A stretch of DNA of 64,000 nucleotides from Dickeya oryzae (GTDB lineage: Bacteria; Pseudomonadota; Gammaproteobacteria; Enterobacterales; Enterobacteriaceae), in NCBI RefSeq assembly GCF_009372235.1, contig NZ_ML762922.1:110497-174496 (forward strand), read 5' to 3'. The position numbers and the translations under genes were made by a program. A model generated the notes under the pieces. That model was given only the letters and a program-made list of their open reading frames with translations, searched no databases and was not told the DNA's origin. Shown piece after piece: positions 10,371-19,978 of the stretch; position 1 is the stretch's first letter, and every line of letters starts with the position of its first letter.

Positions 10371-11024
10371 TCACTCCTCCGGTGGATAACGGTAATCCCA
10401 CCGGAAAAAGCCGTGATCCTGAAATGAACCTGACAGTAACGACTGCTTTCGTGTTTTGACATAATTGGGCGGCGGACAGGTGACATTGCACATCCAATAT
10501 CCCGGAAACCACGTTTCCATACCAGGCAACAGCGCCATCGCCGTGTCGAACGGATTCAACTCCGGCAACGAGTAGTAAACAAACTCGCCAATCGAGTGTT
10601 CAATCCATTCTTCAGCACTCCCCATTTCCGATAACGGGTTAGGGTGCAACGGCGAGTGAGCCAAATCGACAAACTCTCTGACGTGATTCATCGACCAGCC
10701 ACAAAACTCCAGCGCGCGAGGTCGCTCTGCCATTTCGTATAAGCGATCGACCGAGACTATCGGTAGCGGGTCTGGCTGCTCAGGAAAAAATTCATTGTGC
10801 TTTTGCAGGCATAACAATAGGTAGGACGCCACCAGCGCCCCCAGCTCATGGATAACCAGCGCCGGATGCTCACCCGCCCCGCCGCCAATAATCAAATTGT
10901 CGGGTGTACATGAAAAATCATCCTCACCCCAAGGCGAATCCGCCACCTCTTCCAGCGGATGGTAGATTGGCAGCCCGTTCAGGAAACCAACCAGTTCGTG
11001 TTTGATGGTATCGATGTAGCTCAT
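10371..11024 (-). CDS. Uncharacterised 217-residue protein
   Basis: I do not recognise a family. The protein is acidic, soluble, rich in aromatic residues and proline, and without signal peptide or membrane span. It starts MSYIDTIKHELVGFLNGLP and contains CGWSMNHVREFVDLAHSPLHPNPLSEMGSAEEWIEHSIGEF-like helical segments and a C-terminal FFRWDYRYPPEE. Single-domain acidic proteins of this kind are sometimes immunity proteins, but no toxin gene adjoins it, so this is only a thought. Codon use and GC look similar to its neighbours. Confidence 0.6.
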   Translation of the reverse strand: MSYIDTIKHELVGFLNGLPIYHPLEEVADSPWGEDDFSCTPDNLIIGGGAGEHPALVIHELGALVASYLLLCLQKHNEFFPEQPDPLPIVSVDRLYEMAERPRALEFCGWSMNHVREFVDLAHSPLHPNPLSEMGSAEEWIEHSIGEFVYYSLPELNPFDTAMALLPGMETWFPGYWMCNVTCPPPNYVKTRKQSLLSGSFQDHGFFRWDYRYPPEE

Positions 11025-12133
<1,109 letters not shown>

Positions 12134-12150
12134 TTGACTCAGCACCGCTA

Positions 12151-12172
12151 CGCCTCGTCACATGGCGAGGCG
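12151..12172 (+). terminator. budC terminator
   Basis: CGCCTCG-tcacatgg-CGAGGCG followed by a T-rich stretch, 18 bp after the budC stop codon. Confidence 0.65.
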
Positions 12173-12646
12173 TGTTCTTCTCATCACCGATATTCGCTAT
12201 CCCACTGAGACAAGCCCCAAACACACAGAACACGCTTCTTACTATCTCCTGACGCTATCTGTATTCCTGCTCTTGTCTGTGGTCGCTTTCACTCTTTTCA
12301 CAAATCCCTACTCAGGGCATACCTATTAATTCGATAGAAATAACTGCCATTATCCGCTTTGTCAAAAAGGGTAAAGTAGCCAGGTAGCCGCAGGTTATTG
12401 ACATGCCCGGCAACAACGGCTGTTATTCATACCGTCGGCCATGAGTACAACCTCATTTCTGCCCCGTCATGACGACAGGTCAGAAACAGGGAAAACAGAT
12501 AAGCCGCAATCACCAACAAGGCATCAGCCTTATCAGTGCCTCTGATGGAGAACTTTCTCTGCTAATAGCTTAAAGCAGTGCAATGGAATCACAGCAATAA
12601 TCGAAATCTATTGTTGATAATAATCATACGGAAAATGAGGAAAGTT
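12173..12646. other. Leader region of katB
   Basis: No gene or strong operator seen. I looked for an OxyR site (four ATAG/CTAT elements 7 bp apart) and did not find a full one. The katB frame is open to 12578, but the good ribosome-binding site is at the 12647 start. Confidence 0.35.
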
Positions 12647-14194
12647 ATGAGCAATCATACCGCCACACATCGTATTCCCGGCTGGAAAACACCACTGGCC
12701 ATCATCTCTTCACTGTTGATAGCCTACCCGGCACTGTCAGCCACACTGACCCGTGATAACGGCGCGGCGGTGGGTGATAACCAAAACTCGCAGACTGCAG
12801 GTCCCAATGGCCCGGTTTTACTGCAGGATGTTCAGTTACTGCAGAAATTGCAACGCTTTGACCGTGAACGCATTCCCGAACGCGTCGTGCACGCCCGTGG
12901 TACCGGTGCACACGGCACATTTACCGCCACCGAAGACATTTCGGACCTGACTATCGCCGAGGTATTCAAAAAAGGCAGTCAAACACCGGCATTTGTACGC
13001 TTTTCAAGTGTCGTACACGGTAACCACTCCCCAGAGACCTTGCGAGATCCACGTGGTTTCGCTACCAAGTTCTATACCACACAAGGCAACTGGGATCTGG
13101 TCGGTAACAACTTCCCTACCTTCTTTATCCGCGATGCGATCAAATTCCCGGATATGGTACATGCGTTCAAACCCGATCCGCGTACCAACCAGGATAACGA
13201 TGGGCGCCGGTTTGACTTCTTTTCTCACGTCCCGGAATCGATCCGCACGCTGACCCTGCTCTACTCCAACGAAGGCACACCGGCCAGTTACCGCAACATG
13301 GACGGCAACAGCGTTCATGCTTATAAGCTGGTCAACGCCAAAGGCGAAGTGCATTACGTCAAATTCCACTGGAAGACACTACAGGGCATCAAAAATCTCG
13401 ACCCAAAACAGGTTGAGGAAGTTCAGGCTAAGGATTACAGCCACCTGACTAACGATCTGGTCGCCGCTATCAACCGTGGCGACTACCCGAAATGGGATCT
13501 TTACATTCAGGTGCTGACCCCAGGCGATCTGGCTAAATTTGATTTCGACCCGCTGGATGCCACCAAAATCTGGCCTGGCGTTCCCGAACGTAAAATTGGC
13601 CAAATGGTACTGAACAAAAACCCGGACAACTACTTCCAGGAAACCGAGCAGGTCGCCATGGCACCGTCGAATCTGGTTCCGGGTATCGAGCCATCTGAAG
13701 ACCGTCTGTTACAAGGCCGGCTGTTCTCGTATGCCGACACACAGATATATCGACTGGGTGCGAATGGCCTGAGCCTGCCAATCAATGCCCCACTGAAAAA
13801 GGTCAACAACATCAATCAGGATGGCAGTTTGAATAGCGGCCACACGCAAGACAACGGGGTGAACTACCAACCAAGCCGGTTGTATCCACGTGAAGAGCTG
13901 GTTTCTGCTCGCTACAGCCAGACACCGCTGAGCGGCACTACCCAGCAGCGCAAAATCCAGAAAGAGCAGAACTTCAAACAGACTGGCGAGTTGTATCGCT
14001 CTTACAGTAAAAAAGATCAGGATGATCTGGTTCAAAGTCTGGGCTCTGCGCTGGCGATGGCGGATACCGACAGTAAAACCATCATGCTTTCCTACTTCTA
14101 TAAAGCTGATGCCACCTACGGTACCCGTCTGACCAGTGTCGCCAAAGGCGATCTGAGCAAAGTACAGTCACTGGCCAGCAAACTGGCTGATTAA
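12647..14194 (+). CDS. katB: Periplasmic catalase with signal peptide (KatB type)
   Basis: The 515-residue haem catalase has a signal peptide (TPLAIISSLLIAYPALSA, cleavage near residue 32). Catalytic His82 is in RVVHARGTGAHG, Asn155 in GNNFPTFFIRDAIKFPD and the haem-ligand Tyr362 in RLFSYADTQIYRLG. It converts hydrogen peroxide to water and oxygen, probably in the periplasm. Start 12647 is preceded by GAGGAAAG. The next gene is an ankyrin-repeat protein, the same pairing as Pseudomonas katB-ankB, where the partner is needed for full catalase activity. A stable hairpin lies between them. Confidence 0.92.
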   Translation: MSNHTATHRIPGWKTPLAIISSLLIAYPALSATLTRDNGAAVGDNQNSQTAGPNGPVLLQDVQLLQKLQRFDRERIPERVVHARGTGAHGTFTATEDISDLTIAEVFKKGSQTPAFVRFSSVVHGNHSPETLRDPRGFATKFYTTQGNWDLVGNNFPTFFIRDAIKFPDMVHAFKPDPRTNQDNDGRRFDFFSHVPESIRTLTLLYSNEGTPASYRNMDGNSVHAYKLVNAKGEVHYVKFHWKTLQGIKNLDPKQVEEVQAKDYSHLTNDLVAAINRGDYPKWDLYIQVLTPGDLAKFDFDPLDATKIWPGVPERKIGQMVLNKNPDNYFQETEQVAMAPSNLVPGIEPSEDRLLQGRLFSYADTQIYRLGANGLSLPINAPLKKVNNINQDGSLNSGHTQDNGVNYQPSRLYPREELVSARYSQTPLSGTTQQRKIQKEQNFKQTGELYRSYSKKDQDDLVQSLGSALAMADTDSKTIMLSYFYKADATYGTRLTSVAKGDLSKVQSLASKLAD

Positions 14195-14199
14195 CGGAA

Positions 14200-14232
14200 T
14201 GCCGTCGCCCGGTTGCTCTACGGGCGACGGCA
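14200..14232 (+). terminator. Intercistronic hairpin between katB and ankB
   Basis: TGCCGTCGCCC and GGGCGACGGCA form an 11-bp perfect stem. There is no T-run, so it more likely protects the katB mRNA 3' end or tunes read-through into ankB than fully terminates. Confidence 0.55.
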
Positions 14233-14252
14233 ACGACCAGGGAATCGTCATC

Positions 14253-14846
14253 ATGAAATCATTTCGCCTCTTTTTTTGCCTGCTGGCATTCATTCATGCC
14301 ACCGCCCAGGCACAACCGCCCGTATCTATTACAGAGCCGTCGAATTCAGTCGCCACGACACCTGCTGTGCAGCCAACTGACGAAAGACAAGTACAGAACC
14401 AGCTTAATCAGTACCTGTGGGATGCAGCCCGTACGGGTAACGATGCCGTACTCAAGGAGTTCATCAGCGCGGGTTATAACCTCAACACCCGTGATGAAAA
14501 AGGCTATACGGCGATCATTCTGGCGGCTTACCACGGCCACTACGACACGGTTTCACTGTTGCTCAACCACGGTGCTGATCCTTGCTTGCAGGATAGTCGT
14601 GGCAATACCGCACTGATGGGAGCGGTGTTTAAAGGTGAACTGAAAATTGCCCACTTGTTGCTGAACGCAAAATGTAGCCCGGATACCCGTAATAACGCCG
14701 GACAGACTGCAGCGATGTATGCTTCGCTGTTTCAGCGCACAGAAATTCTTAAGGCATTACAGGAAAAAGGGGCGGATATGAATGCTACCGATGCACTGGG
14801 CAACAGTGTGCAGGCATTAAGCAGGGGTGAAGTGAAAGGGCAATAA
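14253..14846 (+). CDS. ankB: Exported ankyrin-repeat protein (AnkB type)
   Basis: A 197-residue protein with a signal peptide (MKSFRLFFCLLAFIHATAQA) and about four ankyrin repeats from residue 55, such as GYTAIILAAYHGHYDTVSLLLNHGADP, GNTALMGAVFKGELKIAHLLLNA and GQTAAMYASLFQRTEILKALQEKGADMNA. It follows the periplasmic catalase and matches the katB-ankB arrangement of Pseudomonas, where AnkB is periplasmic or membrane-anchored and helps catalase function. Start 14253 has the Shine-Dalgarno AGGGAA. A frame opening at 14199 lacks one. Confidence 0.87.
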   Translation: MKSFRLFFCLLAFIHATAQAQPPVSITEPSNSVATTPAVQPTDERQVQNQLNQYLWDAARTGNDAVLKEFISAGYNLNTRDEKGYTAIILAAYHGHYDTVSLLLNHGADPCLQDSRGNTALMGAVFKGELKIAHLLLNAKCSPDTRNNAGQTAAMYASLFQRTEILKALQEKGADMNATDALGNSVQALSRGEVKGQ

Positions 14847-14868
14847 TCGACACATATCAACGAAAATG

Positions 14869-14909
14869 ACACGCCCCGAACGAATATACTCCCTTCAGGC
14901 GGGGCGTGT
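14869..14909. terminator. Hairpin between ankB and the 31-residue gene
   Basis: ACACGCCCC and GGGGCGTGT form a nine-pair stem with a 23-nt loop between two convergent genes. T-runs are short on both sides, so it is an imperfect bidirectional terminator. Confidence 0.6.
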
Positions 14910-14933
14910 GATATCAGACTGGGTTAGCATTAT

Positions 14934-15029
14934 TCAGTCATCCCATTTGGGGCTCAGAAACGCGGCCAGAAATCCCGGTACAACGATAACGGCCAGTATC
15001 GCTAAATAGACAGTTACTTGTTCGAACAT
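14934..15029 (-). CDS. 31-residue single-span membrane protein
   Basis: The minus strand has a strong Shine-Dalgarno TAGGAGG 6 nt before ATG, then 31 codons and TGA. The protein begins MFEQVTVYLAILAVIVVPG and ends FLAAFLSPKWDD. Residues 5-25 form one hydrophobic helix, flanked by an acidic N-terminus and the C-terminal SPKWDD. Small proteins like this often sit beside a membrane complex and modulate it. I do not recognise this one and no partner gene is adjacent. The ribosome-binding site and the amphipathic layout make it likely to be real. Confidence 0.6.
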   Translation of the reverse strand: MFEQVTVYLAILAVIVVPGFLAAFLSPKWDD

Positions 15030-16046
15030 AACAACCTCCTACGTCAGCATGTAAAACGACCTCATGATTCCACTACAGATTCATTCAACTACCATTCAAC
15101 TACCATTCGACGGCAAGTTTGCTCACTACACACTTATTCTATCGGCCGAACGTTAAGTAAACATTAACGTCTCTTTAATAGATAAGAAATCGGATCAGGA
15201 CGAAAGCACTCAAACAAAACGGCCTCGCTCACTTTTTCCAGCCCCCGATTAAGCCACTAGCCGCCACAGGGTACAGAAAGCCGATCTAACACATTGTTTT
15301 TAATGCATTATCATCACCCATCGTTTGATTTATCACGTCCAGAATTATACGTGTGAATATATATTCTTGGTGTAATGAATGTTATTGATAATAATAAAAA
15401 CCTATATTTATTGTCAGCAATACCGGCTGAAGAAAAAAAGTGTCATTTTTTCGGTGATGTGACTGACAATACTTTTCAAATAGTCAGCATTCATTCTTCA
15501 TGTCATTAGTTCACAGCGCTGAGAGAAAAAATCAAACTCGATTAATGATGAATAACCGTTACACACTAACAATTCACATAGCGTTAATTCATAATTATCC
15601 GTCTTATTAAGCACAGTATCACATCGCTAAAAGACACCTTAAATATCCATATCCCGACGGTATGCCAGGAGAAGAAAGCGAGCCCACTGGCAGAACACTC
15701 AAAACCGCCACCTCTCACCAGAACCGGTAAATATCACGATTTAAAAAACATGACGCCGCTAACAGAATACAGTACTCATCTACCCCATACCGAAAAAATG
15801 ACCTAAAACAATATTTGCGTGGGGTCACAGATTCCCCGCTGATGGCGATTTTATCCATAAGATCAGCGAATACGGCCTGACCCTCTTCCCACGGCAAAAA
15901 CTACTGTTTTGTTATGAGTCGCCGGAAGAGGAAAAATAATCACGCCTGCCGTACCCCAAGACGGGGGCAATACTGAATACCGAATAACACCATTGTCCCT
16001 AAGAATGAAAAACCGATAGCCAATGATTACCAGAGAGGACACTTTT
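15030..16046. other. About 1 kb intergenic region upstream of ytfQ
   Basis: No protein gene with a ribosome-binding site is visible. The DNA is AT-rich between 15290 and 15650. A 60-codon minus-strand frame near 15715-15897 has no Shine-Dalgarno and no family features. Promoters for ytfQ to the right and for the 31-residue gene to the left must lie here, but I could not fix them. Confidence 0.45.
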
Positions 16047-17003
16047 ATGTGGAAACGCGTCATTTTAGCTTCAGCTGTGTGTGCGTCCCTGTCATCGGTC
16101 GCGCTGGCCGCACCATTAACGGTGGGGTTTTCTCAAGTCGGCTCGGAATCAGGCTGGCGCGCAGCTGAAACGACCGTAGCCAAAGAACAGGCCAAAGCGC
16201 GCGGTATTAACCTGAAAATTGCCGACGCCCAGCAAAAACAGGAAAACCAAATCAAAGCGGTGCGCTCTTTCATCGCACAAGGGGTGGACGCTATTTTCAT
16301 CGCCCCCGTGGTAGCGACCGGCTGGGAGCCGGTATTGAAGGAAGCCAAAGAAGCCAAGATCCCAGTTATTCTGCTAGACCGCGGCATTGACGTCAAAGAT
16401 GACTCACTGTATCTCACCACGGTACGCGCTGATAATATTAAGGAAGGGGCATTAATTGGCGAATGGCTGATTAAAACCGAAAACGGCAAGAATTGTAATG
16501 TCGTTCAGTTAGAAGGCACCGTCGGCGCAAGCGTTGCGATTGACCGTAAAAAAGGGTTTGAAGACGCTATCGCCAAAACACCGAGTATTAAAATTATCCG
16601 TTCCCAGTCCGGCGACTTTACCCGTAGCGGCGGCAAGCAGGTTATGGAGAGTTTTATCAAGTCAGAAAATAACGGCAAAAATATCTGTATGGTTTTCGCC
16701 CATAACGATGACATGGTGATCGGCGCGATTCAGGCTATTAAAGAAGCGGGGCTAAAACCGGGCAAAGATATTCTGACCGGGTCGATTGATGGTGTACCGG
16801 ATATTTTCCGTGCCATGCTGGCAGGCGAGGCGAATGTTTCGGTTGAACTGACGCCAAATATGGCTGGTCCGGCGTTTGACGCACTGGAGAAATATAAAAA
16901 GGATGGCACGCTGCCCGCCAAACTGATTCTGACACCGTCCACCCTGTTTAAACCAGACAGCGCACAGGCCGAGCTCGATAAGAAAAAGAACATGGGATAT
17001 TGA
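16047..17003 (+). CDS. ytfQ: Galactofuranose ABC transporter substrate-binding protein
   Basis: A 318-residue periplasmic sugar-binding protein with signal peptide MWKRVILASAVCASLSSVALA. The mature start APLTVGFSQVGSESGWRAAET and the end KKKNMGY are nearly those of E. coli YtfQ, which binds galactofuranose and galactopyranose. The residues around FTRSGGKQVMESFIKSENNGKNICMV and TGSIDGVPDI are conserved. It is the first gene of ytfQ-ytfR-ytfT-yjfF. The start follows GAGAGGACAC. A 338-bp repeat separates it from ytfR, which is unusual. Confidence 0.96.
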   Translation: MWKRVILASAVCASLSSVALAAPLTVGFSQVGSESGWRAAETTVAKEQAKARGINLKIADAQQKQENQIKAVRSFIAQGVDAIFIAPVVATGWEPVLKEAKEAKIPVILLDRGIDVKDDSLYLTTVRADNIKEGALIGEWLIKTENGKNCNVVQLEGTVGASVAIDRKKGFEDAIAKTPSIKIIRSQSGDFTRSGGKQVMESFIKSENNGKNICMVFAHNDDMVIGAIQAIKEAGLKPGKDILTGSIDGVPDIFRAMLAGEANVSVELTPNMAGPAFDALEKYKKDGTLPAKLILTPSTLFKPDSAQAELDKKKNMGY

Positions 17004-17009
17004 TTGTTT

Positions 17010-17347
17010 ATACCCTAAATAATTCGAGTTGCAGGACAACACGCTCGCGTGTTGAACAACGCCACGCGCTGGCCCTTTAGGGCAAGGCTCATTAGAGCCT
17101 TGTAACGCGGCAAGTGAGTGACAAATTCGTCGGGAACGAATTTGACCAGCCAACGGCTGGCCTCTGGTGAGAGACAGGATGTCTCTCATTTCATCCCGAT
17201 GAGCTTACTCAGGTAAGTGATTCGGGTGAATGACAAATTGGCGAAGCCGATTTGAACGCTGCTAGCAGCGGCCCCGAAGGGGCGAGGCCCATGAAATGGG
17301 CCGAGTAACGCAGCCAACGCACCTGCAACTTGAAGTATGACGGGTAT
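17010..17347. repeat. 338-bp MITE-like repeat with ATACCC termini
   Basis: The element begins ATACCCTAAATAATTCGAG and ends AACTTGAAGTATGACGGGTAT. The two ends are imperfect inverted repeats of about 26 bp (both read ATACCC...AGTTGCAGG inward). The inside has several hairpins (for example GGCCCCGAAGGGGC) and no coding frame. Shorter derivatives occur at 30901-31016, 34133-34277 and 7516-7575. It sits between ytfQ and ytfR in the same operon and so is probably transcribed. Non-autonomous transposition is inferred from the structure only. Confidence 0.75.
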
Positions 17348-17424
17348 GTCGTCAGCCCACGTCCTGCCATGGCTAGCTACCACTACCATGGCAGGACATC
17401 ACCTGTTTTGTAAGGAAGAATCGC

Positions 17425-18927
17425 ATGAACGATTTCGACAACCAGGAAATCTTGCGTACGGAAGGGCTGAGCAAAATTTTTCCCGGGGTTAAAGCGCTGG
17501 ATAAGGTCGATTTCAGCCTGAGGCGCGGGGAAATCATGGCGCTGCTGGGAGAAAATGGTGCAGGGAAATCCACGCTGATTAAAACACTCACTGGGGTGTA
17601 TCAACGTGACGAGGGCGCTATTTATCTCGAAGGGCAGTCTATCTCGCCTAAAAATACGGCTCACGCCCAACAACTGGGCATCGGCACGGTGTACCAGGAA
17701 GTCAACCTGCTACCCAATTTATCGGTGGCGGATAACCTGTTTATCGGCCGCGAACCCAGACGCTTCGGATTATTACAACGCACCGAGATGGAAAAACGTG
17801 CAGCAGCGTTGATGTCCTCCTACGGTTTTGAGCTGGATGTGCGCGAACCACTGAACCGCTTTTCCGTCGCGATGCAGCAAATCGTTGCCATTTGTCGTGC
17901 CATCGACCTGTCTGCCAAGGTGTTAATCCTTGATGAGCCGACCGCCAGTCTTGATACTCAGGAAGTGGAAATGCTCTTTACCCTGATGCGCCAGCTGCGC
18001 GATCAGGGCGTCAGCCTTATCTTCGTGACCCACTTTCTCGACCAGGTTTATCAGGTGACCGATCGCATCACGGTTCTGCGCAACGGTGCTTTCGTCGGTA
18101 CCTGTGAAACCGCCTCGCTGCCACAGATAGAACTGGTAAAAATGATGCTGGGCCGCGAGCTGGAGCAGAATGCGCTGCAACGTGCCGGACGTACGCTACT
18201 GAGCGACAAGCCGGTGGTGGAATTCAAAGGGTACGCGAAAAAAGGTGTGATTGAACCATTCGAACTGGCGGTTCGGCCCGGCGAAATCGTCGGTCTCGCC
18301 GGATTGTTAGGCTCCGGGCGGACAGAAACCGCCGAGGTGATTTTTGGTATCAAACCGGCCGATCGCGGCGAAGCGGTGATCAAAGGCAAATCCCAGACGC
18401 TACGCTCGCCACATCAGGCCTCCTGCCTTGGCATCGGCTTTTGCCCGGAAGATCGCAAAACCGACGGTATTATCTCTGCCGCCTCGGTACGGGAAAATAT
18501 TATTCTGGCGTTGCAGGCCCAACGCGGCTGGCTGCGACCTATCCCCCGTAAAGAGCAGATGGCGATTGCCGAGCGATTCATCCGTCAGTTGGGTATCCGC
18601 ACCCCCAGTACCGAGCAACCTATCGAATTGCTGTCCGGCGGGAATCAACAGAAAGTGCTGTTGTCTCGCTGGCTACTGACCAAACCACAATTCCTGATCC
18701 TGGATGAACCCACGCGCGGCATCGACGTCGGCGCCCACGCCGAGATCATCCGTTTGATCGAAAGCCTGTGCGCCAACGGGCTGGCGTTGCTGGTCATCTC
18801 GTCGGAACTGGAGGAACTGGTGGGATACGCCGACCGGGTGTTGATTATGCGTGACCGGCAGCAGGTGGCGGAAATCCCGCTCGACCAGCTATCCGTTTCC
18901 GCCATCATGAATGCCATCGCGGCATAA
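17425..18927 (+). CDS. ytfR: Galactofuranose ABC transporter ATP-binding protein
   Basis: The 500-residue protein has two fused ABC domains as in the monosaccharide (CUT2) family. The first has Walker A GENGAGKST (residues 39-47) and ILDEPTASLD. The second has the altered loop GLLGSGRTE, the signature LSGGNQQK and FLILDEPTRGIDVG. It powers galactofuranose import with YtfQ, YtfT and YjfF. The next gene starts 13 bp later. Start 17425 follows AAGGAAG. Confidence 0.95.
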   Translation: MNDFDNQEILRTEGLSKIFPGVKALDKVDFSLRRGEIMALLGENGAGKSTLIKTLTGVYQRDEGAIYLEGQSISPKNTAHAQQLGIGTVYQEVNLLPNLSVADNLFIGREPRRFGLLQRTEMEKRAAALMSSYGFELDVREPLNRFSVAMQQIVAICRAIDLSAKVLILDEPTASLDTQEVEMLFTLMRQLRDQGVSLIFVTHFLDQVYQVTDRITVLRNGAFVGTCETASLPQIELVKMMLGRELEQNALQRAGRTLLSDKPVVEFKGYAKKGVIEPFELAVRPGEIVGLAGLLGSGRTETAEVIFGIKPADRGEAVIKGKSQTLRSPHQASCLGIGFCPEDRKTDGIISAASVRENIILALQAQRGWLRPIPRKEQMAIAERFIRQLGIRTPSTEQPIELLSGGNQQKVLLSRWLLTKPQFLILDEPTRGIDVGAHAEIIRLIESLCANGLALLVISSELEELVGYADRVLIMRDRQQVAEIPLDQLSVSAIMNAIAA

Positions 18928-18940
18928 GGAGGGCATAGTG

Positions 18941-19978
18941 ATGCCTCGATCACTGAGCAAACCGGGCTCCGATAAGCGCCCATTCCGTTGGCCGTCGCTG
19001 CGGTTTTCACAAGGCATGCCGCAGATAACCGCGCTGGTGCTGGTGTTGCTGGTAGACAGCCTGGTATCCAGCCACTTTTTCCAGATAGTGGTGCAGGATG
19101 GCCGCCTGTTCGGTAGTCCCATCGATATCCTTAACCGTGCCGCACCGGTGGCCTTACTGGCGATCGGGATGACGCTGGTGATTGCCACTGGCGGCATCGA
19201 TCTGTCCGTCGGGGCCATTATGGCGATTGCCGGTGCCGTGGCCGCCTCGCTGACCGTGCAGGGCTACAGCCTGACGGTGGTACTGCTGGCCGCACTCGGT
19301 GTCGGCATGCTGGCGGGCCTGTGGAACGGTATTCTGGTTGCGATTCTGAAGATCCAGCCGTTTGTCGCTACCCTCATTCTCATGGTGGCCGGTCGCGGTA
19401 TCGCGCAGCTGATTACCGCCGGGCAAATCGTCACCTTCAACTCGCCGCCGCTGGCCTGGCTCGGTAGTGGTGCGCTGTTCTACTTCCCAACGCCTATCAT
19501 CATCGCGTTGGTCACCTTGATTCTGTTCTGGCTGCTGGTGCGGCGCACCGCATTGGGGTTATTTATTGAATCAGTGGGGATCAACATCCGGGCGGCGAAA
19601 AACGCCGGGGTCAGTACCCGCGCCATGGTGACCATGACATATATCCTGAGCGGGCTGTGTGCCGCCATCGCCGGGGTCATCGTCACCGCCGATATTCGGG
19701 GGGCGGATGCCAACAATGCCGGTTTGTGGCTGGAGATGGACGCCATTCTCGCCGTGGTGATCGGTGGCGGTTCGCTGATGGGTGGCCGCTTCAACATGGT
19801 ACTTTCCGTGTTAGGTGCGCTGATTATTCAGGGCATGAACACCGGTATTCTGCTGTCCGGTTTTCCACCAGAGCTCAATCAGGTGGTGAAAGCCGTCGTG
19901 GTATTGTGCGTACTGATAGTCCAGTCGCCACGTTTTGTGACCTTGCTGAAAGGAGTTCGCCGCCATGATAAAGCGTAA
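18941..19978 (+). CDS. ytfT: Galactofuranose ABC transporter permease YtfT
   Basis: A 345-residue CUT2-type permease with multiple membrane segments. The family motif MTLVIATGGIDLSVGAIMAI lies in the N-terminal third and DADANNAGLWLEMDAILAVVIGGGSLMGGR-like residues near position 255 match E. coli YtfT. ATG 18941 (or GTG 18938) has the Shine-Dalgarno AAGGAGG at the end of ytfR. Its 3' end overlaps yjfF by 14 bp, indicating translational coupling. Confidence 0.94.
   Translation: MPRSLSKPGSDKRPFRWPSLRFSQGMPQITALVLVLLVDSLVSSHFFQIVVQDGRLFGSPIDILNRAAPVALLAIGMTLVIATGGIDLSVGAIMAIAGAVAASLTVQGYSLTVVLLAALGVGMLAGLWNGILVAILKIQPFVATLILMVAGRGIAQLITAGQIVTFNSPPLAWLGSGALFYFPTPIIIALVTLILFWLLVRRTALGLFIESVGINIRAAKNAGVSTRAMVTMTYILSGLCAAIAGVIVTADIRGADANNAGLWLEMDAILAVVIGGGSLMGGRFNMVLSVLGALIIQGMNTGILLSGFPPELNQVVKAVVVLCVLIVQSPRFVTLLKGVRRHDKA

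Noticed and set aside
12173..12646. OxyR operator before katB
   Set aside because: Only isolated ATAG/CTAT elements occur and their spacing does not match the 7-bp pattern.
15715..15897. 60-codon minus-strand frame upstream of ytfQ
   Set aside because: No ribosome-binding site, no family features, AT-rich surroundings.
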